Positions 21,690-30,982 of a stretch of DNA of 64,000 bases are shown here, piece by piece. The position numbers and the translations under genes were made by a program. Source of the DNA: Alphaproteobacteria bacterium. GTDB taxonomy: Bacteria > Pseudomonadota > Alphaproteobacteria > Rhizobiales > Xanthobacteraceae. The stretch lies in NCBI GenBank assembly GCA_037200445.1, contig JBBCGH010000001.1, positions 5,220,001 through 5,284,000 of the forward strand, given 5' to 3'. Position 1 is the first letter of the stretch; each line of letters opens with the position of its first letter. Below the pieces are notes generated by a model. It worked only from the letters and a program-made list of their open reading frames with translations, searched no databases and was not told where the DNA came from.

Positions 21690-22600
21690 GCCCGCTCCCG
21701 CGAGAGCATCCGCCAGAGGAAAAACGCCACGCAGCAGCCCATCAGCGCAAACAGCACGGCCGCGATCGCCGCCGCATAACCGTAGCGCAGGCTCAGGAAA
21801 GTCTGCTCGTACATATAGTAGGCGAGGACGGTCGTGCTGTTGTACGGCCCGCCCGCCGTCATGATCATCACCAGATCGAAGCTGCGCAGCGCGCTAACCA
21901 CGCACACCATCGCGGCGATGAAGGTCACGGGGCGGAGCTGCGGCAGCACCACGTGCCACAGCAGCGTGTGATCGCGCGCGCCGTCGAGTCGCGCGGACTC
22001 GATCAGTTCCGGCCGCATGCCGGTCAAGCCGGTGAGATAGAGCACCATGCAGTAGGCGGTCTGCGGCCACAGGCCGGCCGCGATCACCGCGAAGATCGCC
22101 CAGCGTTCGTTCTGCAGCGGCGCGACCGGCGCCATGCCGAGCTGCGCGAGCAGCGGGTTGAGCAGGCCGAAATCCGGATTGAGAACCCACGCGAAGATCA
22201 GGCCGACGACGACCTGGCTGATCACGAAGGGCAGGAGAAACAGCGCGCGGACAACGCGGATGCCGCGCACGGTCTGGTTCAGGAACAGCGCGAGCAGGAG
22301 CCCCAGCATGGGCGCTGCGAGATAGAGCAGAAGCCAGCAAAGATTGTTCGCGAGCGCGGTGTAGAACACGGGATCGCCGAACAGCTCGGCGAAATTGCCC
22401 AGACCCACCCAGGTTTTCGGACCGACGCCATCCCAGTCGTAGAGCGAAAGCCAGAGGCTTTGCCCAATCGGATAAATCACGAAGGTCGCGAACATCAGGC
22501 AGGCGGGCGCTAGCAGGATCAGCGGGGTCAGCGTGCGCTGGTGCCGCCACCACCACGCTGAAATGCCGCGTCTGCTGGCGGGAGCGATGGCTCCCCTCAT
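21686..22600 (-). CDS. Carbohydrate ABC transporter permease (MalF/CUT1 type)
   Basis: First permease of the CUT1 importer, 304 residues, with a basic N-terminus (RRGISAWWWRHQRTLTP) and about six helices. The EAA motif ESARLDGARDHTLLWHVVLP is near residues 215-235. It resembles UgpA/LacF-type subunits. It is translationally coupled to the downstream MalG-type permease and lies 18 bases after the binding-protein gene. Confidence 0.93.
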   Translation of the reverse strand: MRGAIAPASRRGISAWWWRHQRTLTPLILLAPACLMFATFVIYPIGQSLWLSLYDWDGVGPKTWVGLGNFAELFGDPVFYTALANNLCWLLLYLAAPMLGLLLALFLNQTVRGIRVVRALFLLPFVISQVVVGLIFAWVLNPDFGLLNPLLAQLGMAPVAPLQNERWAIFAVIAAGLWPQTAYCMVLYLTGLTGMRPELIESARLDGARDHTLLWHVVLPQLRPVTFIAAMVCVVSALRSFDLVMIMTAGGPYNSTTVLAYYMYEQTFLSLRYGYAAAIAAVLFALMGCCVAFFLWRMLSRERA

Positions 22601-22618
22601 CGCGAGCCCATGTTTCGT

Positions 22619-23846
22619 TCAGTTCTTGTAGATGCGTTTCCGCGCCCGCTCGATGCCCTCAAGCACAGAATCGAGCCGGTCCGGATTGATCATGAACTCC
22701 TGAAATCCCTTCATGGCGACGGTGGCGAGATCTTCGTTGGTGTCGCGGTCAAAGAATTGCGAGAGGGCCTCGGCCTTGGCGAGAAGCGCCTGGCCTTTCT
22801 GGAGGAAACGGTCCTCGGCGACGGTTGCCTTCTGGTTGAGCGGGAGAAGCAGGAGCGCGCGGTTGATCCTTTCCTGCACGTCGGCGCGCAGAACGTAGGC
22901 AAGAAATCGCCTTGCGTCCTCTTTGTTCCGGGCGGTAGCCGGGATGTGGATCGAGTTGGTGGGCGCCTCCTCGAACCGCCCAACCGCGTACTGCATGGCC
23001 GGAAAGGGGGCGAAGTCCATCCGCTCGCGTACCTCGGGTGGAAAATTCGCCACGATGTAGTTGCCGATCAGCATCATGGCGGCGCGGCCTTGATAGAGCA
23101 GCGCCTGGCTTTCCTGCCAGCTCAGCGAGGCATGGTTTTTGGCAAAGCAGCCGAGATCGAGCAGTTCGCGCCAACTGGCAAACACGGCGCGTACGCGGGC
23201 GTCCGTATACGCCACCTCGCCGCGCATCAGCGCCATGTGGAAGGCATGGCCGTTGGTGCGCAGGTTGAGATAGTCGAACCAGGCGGCAATCGGCCAGAGA
23301 TCCTTCGAGCCGATTCGCGAAGGGCTCGAGCCCGCCGGCCTTGAGCGTCCGGCATGTCTTGACAAGATCGGCCCATGTGGCCGGCGCCTGCCTGACGCCG
23401 GCGCGATCGAGCAGGTCGCGGCGGAAATAAAGACCAATCTGATAGTACGAATAGGGCACCCCGTACTGGCGGCCGTTCACCGAAACAAGGTCGATGCCCG
23501 CATGCGAGAGCGCCGCCTGCACGTCGCCGCCGAACAGATCGCTCACGTCGCTGAGCAGCCTGCGGCCGACGAACTCCCGCATGCGGTTTCCCGCGAACCA
23601 GAACACGACGTCCGGCGCGGCGCCGGTCAGCCAGTTGCGGATGGATTTCTTGTAGCTCTCGTGGTCGTAGATGTTGAATTTGACGTCCACGCCCGGATTG
23701 TCCCGCCGGAAATCCGCAACGACCGCCTCCCAGGCGGCCCGGGGCGCGGGGTCGGACGTATTGGCATTGATGACAAGGGTCCGCGCCGACGCCTGACCCG
23801 CCAACGCCAGCACGCACGCCAAAACGAGGCCTGACGGCCTGCGCAT
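22619..23846 (-). CDS. ABC transporter carbohydrate-binding protein (one +1 frameshift)
   Basis: Periplasmic solute-binding protein of the CUT1 importer. It begins MRRPSGLVLACVLALAGQASA with a signal peptide, then TLVINANTSDPAPRAAWEAVVADFRRDNPGVDV, typical of family 1 sugar-binding proteins. The frame breaks at EPFAN near 23314-23315; removing one base turns GCGAATCGG into GCGATCGG and continues IGSKDLWPIAAWFDYLNLR to the stop at 22619. The repaired product has 408 residues, the normal length. First gene of a three-gene operon with the two permeases. The sugar is not identifiable. The promoter must lie in the 211-base divergent region shared with the HWE kinase. Confidence 0.88.
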
Positions 23847-23965
23847 CAGTAGCTCCAGTCCCCGGCGGCCGCCCCGCCGCCCAGTGCCGCAAACAGCCTA
23901 TCCGCTCTGCCCCAGCGCCGTCACGGCACTTGTACAGGCAGGACACCGTACCGCAGGGCGTGGAA

Positions 23966-23984
23966 TGGAACCTTATGGGTTCCA
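23966..23984. promoter_or_regulatory. Perfect inverted repeat in ABC operon/kinase divergent region
   Basis: TGGAACC and GGTTCCA form perfect 7-bp arms around a 5-base spacer. The site is 120 bases upstream of the ABC binding-protein start and 74 bases upstream of the kinase start. The shape suits a dimeric repressor operator. No regulator gene is next to it, so the role is inferred. Confidence 0.4.
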
Positions 23985-24057
23985 CAGTGTCTTGCATTGT
24001 TCGGGGAGGATCAGGCGGCCTAGTATTGCCGTTGGTAGGTTCGCGCGGGGAAGCAGC

Positions 24058-25821
24058 TTGACCGATATTGAGAGGGCGCTCGATTTGCCGGCCCTGGACG
24101 AGCCGGTCGGTGGCCTTTCCTGGATTTCGACGGCCGAAATACTGGAGAGCATGGGGCAGGCGTTCTACGCCCTCGATCGCCAGCTGCGCTTTGTCTACAT
24201 CAACCAGGTGGCGGAACGGGCCTGGCGGCGCCGCCGCGAGGATTTGCTCGGAGAGATCGCGACCGACGTCTTCCCCCATTGGGCCGGCACGGAATCCCAT
24301 GCGGCGCACTTGCGCGTCCGGAAAACCGGCGAGCCGCTGAGCATCGAAACCTACTCGGCGATTGTCGGGGCACCGGTCGAGATCAGTATCTTCCCGCGCA
24401 CCAACGGGCTTGCCGTCTATTTCCACGACATCAGCGCGCGCAAGCGCATGGAGCGCGAGGTGCGCGAGCGCGACGAGGTGTTGAGCCTCGCCGAGAACTC
24501 CGCCGGCATCGGCGTGTGGGACATGGACATGGCGAGCCGCACCGTGCGTGCAACGCCGCAATTCTTCCGCATCCTGGGCCTCCCGCCGAGCGACGAGCCC
24601 GTGCCGATCGAGGCGACACGCTCCGTGCGCCACCCGGACGACCGCGAGCATGTCGTCAACAATTTCAAGCTGGCCTTGGAAAGCGGCGAAGACCAGTACG
24701 AGGCGGAATATCGCATCAAGCGGCCCGACGACGGGCAAGTGCGCTGGATCTTCGGCCGCGGGCGCATCTTTCGCGATATCGCGGGCCAGCCGGTGCGCTA
24801 CGCGGGGGTCGACATCGACATCACCGACCGCAAGCGCACCGAAGAAGCGCTGCGCGAAAGCGAGGAGCGTTACCGCACCCTGATCGAGAATGCGAACGAC
24901 CTCGTCTTCACGCTCGATCTCGACTTCCGCATCACGTCGGCCAATCCGGCCGTGAAATCGCTGCTTGGCTATGCACCCGACGAGCTCATCGGCACGCCGC
25001 TGAGCCGCTACGTACCGCCCGACCAGCTCGAAAAACACAACGACATGCTCCACCGCAAGCTCGCCGGCGAGACGGGCGCGACCCGCTACGAGATGCAGGT
25101 GATCGCCCGCGACGGACAGATCCGTACACTCGAGACGAATTCGCGGTTGTCACTCGACCGCGACGGCAAGCCGAACGCCATTCAGGCAATCGCGCGCGAC
25201 ATCACCGAGCGCAAGAAATACGAGGAGCATCTCTCCTTCACCACGCGCGAGCTGTCCCATCGCACCAAGAACGTGCTCGCGGTGGTGCTCGCGATGGTAC
25301 GCCAGATCGGCAAGCAGACCGGCAGCTTCGAGCAGTTCGAGGAGCGCTTCTCCGGCTGCATCAAGGCGCTCGCGTTCTGCCACGACCTTCTGGTCGAGAG
25401 CGACTGGCAGGGCGCCGACCTGCGCAGCCTGATCGCGCTGCAGGTCGCGCCGTTCGGCGGGCTCGACGACCAGAAGATCAGCGCGAGCGGCCCGTCGATT
25501 ACGCTCAGCCCCCAGGCGACGCAGCTCATCGGCCTTGCGCTGCATGAGCTTGCCACCAACGCGGCCAAGCACGGCGCGCTGACGGTGCCGGCCGGCACGG
25601 TTGCGATCGAATGGCAGCCGGCGGACGCGAACGGCGCCACCCGGCTTGCCTGGCGTGAACAGAATGGACCCCGCGTCAAGCCGCCGACGCGGCGCGGCTT
25701 CGGTCACACCGTGCTGGAGCGCATGGCGGCGTCGCTCGGCGGCGACGTCTCGCTCGAATTCCTCCCCGAAGGATTGCGCTGGAGCCTCGTGCTCGATGCC
25801 ATGCACATCGTGCGCGGCTGA
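24058..25821 (+). CDS. PAS domain sensor histidine kinase, HWE family
   Basis: Cytoplasmic signal-transduction kinase of 587 residues. Three PAS-type domains occur in tandem (about residues 20-125, 140-265, 275-395; two end in ITDRKR and ITERKK linkers). A HWE/HisKA_2 kinase core follows: phosphoacceptor His in ELSHRTKNVLAVVLAMVRQ (about 400), the N-box HELATNAAKHGAL, and the W-x-E signature in LAWREQNGP. HWE kinases are common in Rhizobiales, often feeding general stress or light responses; the signal here is unknown. The TTG start at 24058 follows GGGGAAG. A GTG at 23884 would add residues crossing the divergent promoter and its palindrome. No response regulator is adjacent. Confidence 0.88.
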   Translation: MTDIERALDLPALDEPVGGLSWISTAEILESMGQAFYALDRQLRFVYINQVAERAWRRRREDLLGEIATDVFPHWAGTESHAAHLRVRKTGEPLSIETYSAIVGAPVEISIFPRTNGLAVYFHDISARKRMEREVRERDEVLSLAENSAGIGVWDMDMASRTVRATPQFFRILGLPPSDEPVPIEATRSVRHPDDREHVVNNFKLALESGEDQYEAEYRIKRPDDGQVRWIFGRGRIFRDIAGQPVRYAGVDIDITDRKRTEEALRESEERYRTLIENANDLVFTLDLDFRITSANPAVKSLLGYAPDELIGTPLSRYVPPDQLEKHNDMLHRKLAGETGATRYEMQVIARDGQIRTLETNSRLSLDRDGKPNAIQAIARDITERKKYEEHLSFTTRELSHRTKNVLAVVLAMVRQIGKQTGSFEQFEERFSGCIKALAFCHDLLVESDWQGADLRSLIALQVAPFGGLDDQKISASGPSITLSPQATQLIGLALHELATNAAKHGALTVPAGTVAIEWQPADANGATRLAWREQNGPRVKPPTRRGFGHTVLERMAASLGGDVSLEFLPEGLRWSLVLDAMHIVRG

Positions 25822-25828
25822 GAGAGAC

Positions 25829-27235
25829 ATGGCAAACTCCCTCCAACAAGGGAGGCCCGCCGTGCCCCGCCGCTCGCAAGCCACGATGCTCGCCACTGCG
25901 CTCGTCGCGCTGATCGCCTGTGCACCGGCCGTCCGTGCGCAAGCTCCCGGTCCCGGCCTCGAGGAGGAAATCCGCCAGCTCGGTCTCGAGCGGGAAATCC
26001 ACGAGCGCGCCGCGCAGATCGAAGACAAGCTGATCGCCTGGCGGCGCGACATCCACGAGCACCCCGAGCTTGGCGAGCAGGAAATTCGCACCGCGGGCCT
26101 CGTTGCCGGGCACCTGCGCAAGCTCGGCCTCGACGTGCGGACCGGCGTCGCCAACACCGGTGTGGTCGCGCTGCTCAACGGCGGCAAACCCGGCCCGGTC
26201 GTTGCGCTGCGTGCCGACATGGATGCGCTGCCGGTGAAGGAGCCGGCGGGCCTGCCGTTCGCCTCCAGGGCGAAAGGCAAGTACCTCGGCCGCGAGGTCG
26301 ACGTGATGCATGCCTGCGGCCACGACGCCCACACGGCGATCCTGATGGCGACGGCGGAGATTCTCACCGCCATGAAAGACAAGCTGCCCGGCACCGTGAA
26401 ATTCATCTTCCAGCCGGCGGAAGAGGGCCCGAGCCTCTATGCGGCGTTCACCGGCAATAGCTGGGGAGCCAAGCTGATGATCCGAGAGGGCGTCCTGGCG
26501 GACCCGCGCCCGGACGCGGTCTTCGGCCTGCACGTCACATCGAGCATGTCGGCCGGCCGCATCGGCTACCGTGCAGGCGCCACAATGGCGAGCGCCGATG
26601 AATTGCGCATCAAGGTCACCGGCCGCCAGGGCCATGCCGGCTACCCGTGGCGCACGGTCGACCCGGTCACGACGGCGGCGCAGATCGTGCTCGGCGTCCA
26701 GACCATCGTGAGCCGGCGCACCGACCTGATGAAGTCGCCGACGGTCGTCAGCATCTCGACGATCAACGGTGGTTCGCGCTTCAACATCGTGCCCGAAACC
26801 GTCGCGATGACAGGCACCATCCGCACCTACGATTCCGGCGTGCGCAAGGGCGTTCACGCCGATATCAAGCAGGTCGCCGAGAACATCGCTGCGAGCGCGA
26901 ACGCCAAGGCCGAGGTCGAGATCATCGAGCTGACCGATGTGCTGGTCAATCACGCACGCATGACGTCACGCATGGCGCCCGTGCTCGAGCGGGCGGCGGA
27001 CGGCAATATCCAGGTTGTCAATCCGAGCGGCGCGGCGGAGGATTTCTCGTTCTTCCTGAACGAAATACCGGGCTTGTTCTTCTACGTCGGCGTCGTGCCG
27101 CCCGGCCAGGACCCCGCCGAGGCCGCGCCGAACCACAGCCCCGATTTCTTCATCGACGAAAAGGCGCTGGTGGTCGGCGTGCGCGCGCTCGCTGCCGTGA
27201 CGGTCAACTACCTCACCGGAGCCAAGACGGATTGA
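25829..27235 (+). CDS. M20 family metallo-amidohydrolase, exported
   Basis: Zinc- or manganese-dependent aminoacylase/carboxypeptidase of the M20D type (hippurate/IAA-amino acid hydrolase-like). Starting at 25829 it is 468 residues with a signal peptide (ATMLATALVALIACAPAVRAQ), so it probably acts in the periplasm. Metal ligands appear in MHACGHDAHTA and QPAEEGP, with the dimerisation-domain GRQGHAGYPWRTVDP and a late NHSPDFFIDE motif. It starts 8 bases after the kinase stop and may be co-transcribed. GTG and ATG codons at 25862 and 25886 are alternative starts that keep the signal peptide. The substrate cannot be named. Confidence 0.88.
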   Translation: MANSLQQGRPAVPRRSQATMLATALVALIACAPAVRAQAPGPGLEEEIRQLGLEREIHERAAQIEDKLIAWRRDIHEHPELGEQEIRTAGLVAGHLRKLGLDVRTGVANTGVVALLNGGKPGPVVALRADMDALPVKEPAGLPFASRAKGKYLGREVDVMHACGHDAHTAILMATAEILTAMKDKLPGTVKFIFQPAEEGPSLYAAFTGNSWGAKLMIREGVLADPRPDAVFGLHVTSSMSAGRIGYRAGATMASADELRIKVTGRQGHAGYPWRTVDPVTTAAQIVLGVQTIVSRRTDLMKSPTVVSISTINGGSRFNIVPETVAMTGTIRTYDSGVRKGVHADIKQVAENIAASANAKAEVEIIELTDVLVNHARMTSRMAPVLERAADGNIQVVNPSGAAEDFSFFLNEIPGLFFYVGVVPPGQDPAEAAPNHSPDFFIDEKALVVGVRALAAVTVNYLTGAKTD

Positions 27236-27278
27236 TCGCTCCCGCAACGTGCCGATCGCATCGCGTCTCTCGACCTCT

Positions 27279-28457
27279 TTAGATCACACCCCGTGCGCGC
27301 AAATCCGCGATCGTCTTGGCGTCGCGTCCGAGGCCCGCCATGATCTCGTCGGTGTGCTGGCCAAGCTCGGGCGTCGGCCGGTATTCATCCGGCTGCGGCG
27401 CCTTGGTGAGGTTGATCGGCTGTCCGACCACATGGATGTCGCCGAGCTTTTTATGCCGCACGCGCCGCGCGATGCCGAGATGGCCCACCTGCGGCTCCGC
27501 GAAAGTTTGATCGATCGAGTTGATTGGTCCTGACGGCACGCCTGCATCAGTCAGCAGGTCGATCCATTCCTTGCTCGGCTTCGTTTTTGTGATGGCGCTG
27601 ATGCGGTCATGCAGCGCCTTGCGATTTTTCGAACGCAGCGCACTCGTGGCGTATTCCGGATGCGACACCAGCTCCGGCGCGCCCGCCGCCTCGCACAGCC
27701 GCCTGAACAATTGGTCGCCCGAGGCCGCGATATTGATGTGCCCGTCGGACGTTGGATAGACGCCGGTCGGAATCGCGGTCGGGTGGTCATTCCCGGCCTG
27801 CTTGGGGATATCTTTCTCGAGCAGCCAGCGCGCCGCCTGGAAGTCGAGCATGAAGATTTGCGCTTCGAGCAGCGACGTATGCACCCACTGCCCGGCGCCG
27901 GTTTGCTCACGCTGCATCAGCGCGAGCAGCACCGCCTGAAACAGGAACAGCCCGGCGGTCAGGTCCGCGATCGGGATCCCGACGCGCATCGGGCCGCGGC
28001 CCGGCTCGCCGGTGATCGACATCAGTCCGCCCATGCCTTGCGCGATCTGATCGACGCCGGGCCGCGTCGCGTCCGGCCCGTCCTGCCCGAAGCCCGAGAT
28101 GCTGCCGTAGATGATTCGGGGGTTCACCTTGGAGGCCGCCTCATAGTCGATGCGCAGCCGGGTTTTGACGTCGGAGCGATAGTTCTCGATCACCACATCC
28201 GCGGCCTTGCAGAGGTCGAGGAAGATCGCTCTGCCCTCCTCGCTCTTGAGGTTGAGCGTCATGTTGAGCTTGTTGCGGTGCAGGTTCTGGTAGTCGGGGC
28301 CCAGGCGATTGGCCCCGGTCGCCTCGCCCTTCGGGCCGCCCGGCACCTCGATCTTGATGACCCGCGCACCCCAGTCGGCGAGTTGCCGCGCGCATGTCGG
28401 TCCGGCGCGATGCAGCGTGAGGTCGAGGACGGTCAGATGCTCTAGGGGCAGCGCCAT
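27279..28457 (-). CDS. CaiB/BaiF family (class III) CoA-transferase
   Basis: Transfers CoA between acyl groups. The 392-residue product shows the family layout: LEHLTVLDLTLHRAGPTCARQLADWGARVIKIE at the N-terminus, LNLKSEEGR, VVIENYRSDV, ISGFGQDGPDA, and a late VPSGPINSIDQTFAEPQV motif. Length is normal (380-410). The start at 28457 is chosen because the longer frame to 28925 overlaps plsC. It is next to plsC on the same strand, 45 bases downstream. Without neighbouring catabolic genes the acyl substrate is unknown. Confidence 0.9.
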   Translation of the reverse strand: MALPLEHLTVLDLTLHRAGPTCARQLADWGARVIKIEVPGGPKGEATGANRLGPDYQNLHRNKLNMTLNLKSEEGRAIFLDLCKAADVVIENYRSDVKTRLRIDYEAASKVNPRIIYGSISGFGQDGPDATRPGVDQIAQGMGGLMSITGEPGRGPMRVGIPIADLTAGLFLFQAVLLALMQREQTGAGQWVHTSLLEAQIFMLDFQAARWLLEKDIPKQAGNDHPTAIPTGVYPTSDGHINIAASGDQLFRRLCEAAGAPELVSHPEYATSALRSKNRKALHDRISAITKTKPSKEWIDLLTDAGVPSGPINSIDQTFAEPQVGHLGIARRVRHKKLGDIHVVGQPINLTKAPQPDEYRPTPELGQHTDEIMAGLGRDAKTIADLRARGVI

Positions 28458-28501
28458 GGGTTCGGCTCCGGGGGTGGACCGCCGATCCTTCACCGAAACA
28501 G

Positions 28502-29227
28502 TCAGCTCTGCAATTGCCTCTCGCCGTCGGCGACAAGCCGTGCGGTTGCGGCCTCGATGTCCTGCTGGACCCGCGCCGCGAAGGCTTGCCTGTCGAGCCC
28601 GGGCGGGATCGGGTCGAGCACTTCCAGCACGATCGTGCCGGGGTAGCGCAGGAACTTGCGGCGCGGCCAGAACACGCCCGCATTGAGCGCGACTGGCAGG
28701 CACGGCACACCCGTCGCCCCGTAAAGACTTGTAATCCCGCTCTTGTACGCTGGCTCCGCGCCGGGCGCGGTGCGCGTTCCCTCCGGGAAAATGATGATCT
28801 GCCGCCCTTCGGCGAGCGCGGCGCGCGCACTCTCGATCATCCCGGCCATCGCGCCGCCCTTCGCCTTGCGATCCACCGGCACCTGCTTGGCCTTCCAGAG
28901 CAACCAGCCGAAGAACGGAATCCACATCAGCTCGCGTTTGACGATGAAGGCCGGATCGTCAAACAGCGTCAGCAGCGTGAAAGCCTCCCAGAACGATTGA
29001 TGCTTCGAGGCGACGAGCAGCGCACCCTGGGGGATTTTCTCGAGCCCGCGCATCTCGACGCGGATGCCGGCGACGGCGAGCAGCGCGTTGCTAGTGCGGC
29101 CCCATGATTTCGCGACCGTCATGAACGCCCGGCGCGGCAGGACGAATGTTGGCAACGCCGCGACAATATGCAGAACGAGATTGAGATAGAACAGAACGTT
29201 GAACGCGACCGAGCGCAGCGCCAGCAT
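28502..29227 (-). CDS. plsC: 1-acyl-sn-glycerol-3-phosphate acyltransferase
   Basis: Makes phosphatidic acid from lysophosphatidic acid at the inner membrane. The 241 residues include an N-terminal hydrophobic segment (about 8-27), the acyltransferase motif KHQSFWE (HX4E variant of HX4D), and FPEGTRTAPG. ATG at 29227 gives a normal length and lies 4 bases after the stop of the upstream gene, implying co-transcription in ftsE-ftsX-ydcF-plsC order, as in many Rhizobiales. Confidence 0.92.
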   Translation of the reverse strand: MLALRSVAFNVLFYLNLVLHIVAALPTFVLPRRAFMTVAKSWGRTSNALLAVAGIRVEMRGLEKIPQGALLVASKHQSFWEAFTLLTLFDDPAFIVKRELMWIPFFGWLLWKAKQVPVDRKAKGGAMAGMIESARAALAEGRQIIIFPEGTRTAPGAEPAYKSGITSLYGATGVPCLPVALNAGVFWPRRKFLRYPGTIVLEVLDPIPPGLDRQAFAARVQQDIEAATARLVADGERQLQS

Positions 29228-29231
29228 CTTT

Positions 29232-29918
29232 TCAGCTTTTCGCGCCGTCGCTGCCGCCCGTGCGCTCGCTGAGCGCGGGCGCGGATTCGATGCGCATGCG
29301 CAATTGCGCGACGACGAATTTCGCATATTCGGACAGGATCAGCCGCGCGGTCGGGCCGCTCGCCCACCACGGTTCGTTGCGCAGCTTCTCGGTCACCACC
29401 GGAAACGGCACCAGCGCGATGTCGGGCATCTGCAGTTCGAGCTCCGCCATCGTGCGCGGCATGTGATAGGCCGAGGTCACCACGATCAGCGACGTGAACC
29501 CGCGATCGCGGGCCCAGCGCCTGGTCTCGATGGCGTTGCCGACCGTGTTGATCGCCGAATGGTCAAGGTCGACGCAGCAGTTAACGAGCGCCTCGTAACG
29601 CGGGTTGTTGCGCGCGATTTCGGCCAATGAGGTCGTGCGGTGCACACCGCTGATCAGCAGCCGCTTGCCGTGCCCTGCCGCGAGCAGCTCGATCGCGTCG
29701 GGGATGCGTGAGGCGCCGCCGGTCATCGCCACGATACCGTCGGCATTGCGGTTGAGCGTCACCTCCGTCGCCGGCACGTGCCAGACGAACCAGACGAAGC
29801 CGCCGCCGATTGCCGCCAGGATGGCGAGCGCAAAAACAAAGGCGCCGCGCGCCAGGCCTCGCAACGGCCGCCGCGCGGGCTTCGCGAAGCCGGAGCTTTC
29901 CGGTCCGGGAGCCGCCAT
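29232..29918 (-). CDS. YdcF family protein (DUF218)
   Basis: The 228-residue membrane-anchored protein has one N-terminal helix (about 25-47) and a DUF218/YdcF domain: DGIVAMTGGASRIPDAIELLAAGHGKRLLISG, then IETRRWARDRGFTSLIVVTSAYHMPRT. The family includes ElyC/SanA-like envelope proteins, and the position between ftsX and plsC supports an envelope role. The enzymatic activity is not established. Confidence 0.9.
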   Translation of the reverse strand: MAAPGPESSGFAKPARRPLRGLARGAFVFALAILAAIGGGFVWFVWHVPATEVTLNRNADGIVAMTGGASRIPDAIELLAAGHGKRLLISGVHRTTSLAEIARNNPRYEALVNCCVDLDHSAINTVGNAIETRRWARDRGFTSLIVVTSAYHMPRTMAELELQMPDIALVPFPVVTEKLRNEPWWASGPTARLILSEYAKFVVAQLRMRIESAPALSERTGGSDGAKS

Positions 29919-29974
29919 GTCTCAAGTCCCTGCGGCGACTATAGGGCCATTCAGGCGCGACCGACAGGGCACGG

Positions 29975-30982
29975 TCAGTCCAACGCCTGCAGCGTGCGTT
30001 GCACGGTCAGCCGTGACATCCCCGCGGTCACGCCGGCCACCAGTACCACGAGACCGATGATGGCCCCATAGCCGGCGGCGCCGAGCGAAAGGTTGCCGAA
30101 CAGGTTGTCCTCCGCGCCGCCCGTGAGCCAGTCCGACATCAGGCCGATCAGGGCAAACAGCACGATCGCGACGCCGCCGCCGAGCGCTCCGCCTTTGAGG
30201 CCGAGCAGCAGGAAATGACGCTGGAATTCGCCGGCGATGAAATCGCGCCGCGCCCCGATCACGTGCAGCACCTCGATGATCTGGCGATTGGTCGACATCG
30301 CGCCGCGGGTAGCGAACATCACCGACAGCATCGTCGCGGCAAGCACGAGGGCGAGCACCGCAAGACCCGCAAGCGAGGCGTTGCGCGCCATCGCGCGCAT
30401 GCGCTCGACCCAGCCGCGATGATCGTCGAGGCTCACGCCGGGTATCTGCGCGGCGAGCTTCTGGCGCAGCGCGGCGAGGTCCGGCGCCTCGCCGGGCGCA
30501 ACGCGCACCACGATCATGCGCGGGATCGGCAAATCGTTGAGCGAGAGGCCGTTTCCAAGCCACGGCTCGAGCAAACCGGCAGACTCTTCCTTGCTGTACG
30601 CGCGCGCCGCGGCGACGCCCGCCGTGCCCGACGCAATCGCGACGGCCGCGTTGACGTCTGCCTCGATGTCGCGTTGCTCCGACGGGCGCACCTGGATGGT
30701 GACCTCGCGCGCGACCGCGGACTGCCATTCGCCCGCGGCCGAGCGCACCAGCACCACGGCGCCAAGCGTGAGCGCCGCGAGGAAGGTCATGATCGCGATC
30801 ACGGCAAGCAGCGCGCGGCCGGAGATCGAGTCCGCCGGAACGATCGCGGCCTCTTTGGCGCCGAGGAACTTTTCGGCCGCCGCGCGCAGCGTCGATGCCG
30901 GCGCTTCCTCGCGCTGCGGCACTTCTTCGCGCGGAGGCGCTTCGTCCTCGTAATAATCCTGCTGCGCAGCCATTGTGCTCAT
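29975..30982 (-). CDS. ftsX: Cell division protein FtsX (ABC permease-like)
   Basis: Membrane partner of FtsE, which controls peptidoglycan hydrolases at the septum through its periplasmic loop. The 335 residues comprise an acidic cytoplasmic tail, a first helix near 55-80, a periplasmic domain of about 110 residues (VTIQVRPSEQRDIEADV), and three more helices to the end. Four-helix topology is typical. Its start overlaps the ftsE stop by four bases. The FtsEX-activated hydrolase is not adjacent; the M23 peptidase at 2017-4032 is a candidate type but the link is speculative. Confidence 0.93.
   Translation of the reverse strand: MSTMAAQQDYYEDEAPPREEVPQREEAPASTLRAAAEKFLGAKEAAIVPADSISGRALLAVIAIMTFLAALTLGAVVLVRSAAGEWQSAVAREVTIQVRPSEQRDIEADVNAAVAIASGTAGVAAARAYSKEESAGLLEPWLGNGLSLNDLPIPRMIVVRVAPGEAPDLAALRQKLAAQIPGVSLDDHRGWVERMRAMARNASLAGLAVLALVLAATMLSVMFATRGAMSTNRQIIEVLHVIGARRDFIAGEFQRHFLLLGLKGGALGGGVAIVLFALIGLMSDWLTGGAEDNLFGNLSLGAAGYGAIIGLVVLVAGVTAGMSRLTVQRTLQALD

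Noticed and set aside
23966-24010. EcfG-type general stress promoter (GGAAC -35) before the HWE kinase
   Set aside because: No CGTT -10 element at the required distance on either strand; the GGAAC is part of the inverted repeat.
23884-24057. Extended N-terminus of the histidine kinase from a GTG
   Set aside because: It would cover the divergent promoter region and a palindrome, with no domain-like sequence; the TTG at 24058 has a suitable ribosome site.
23227-25053. A 608-codon minus-strand frame opposite the HWE kinase
   Set aside because: It is antisense to PAS and kinase motifs and runs into the ABC binding-protein gene in a wrong frame.
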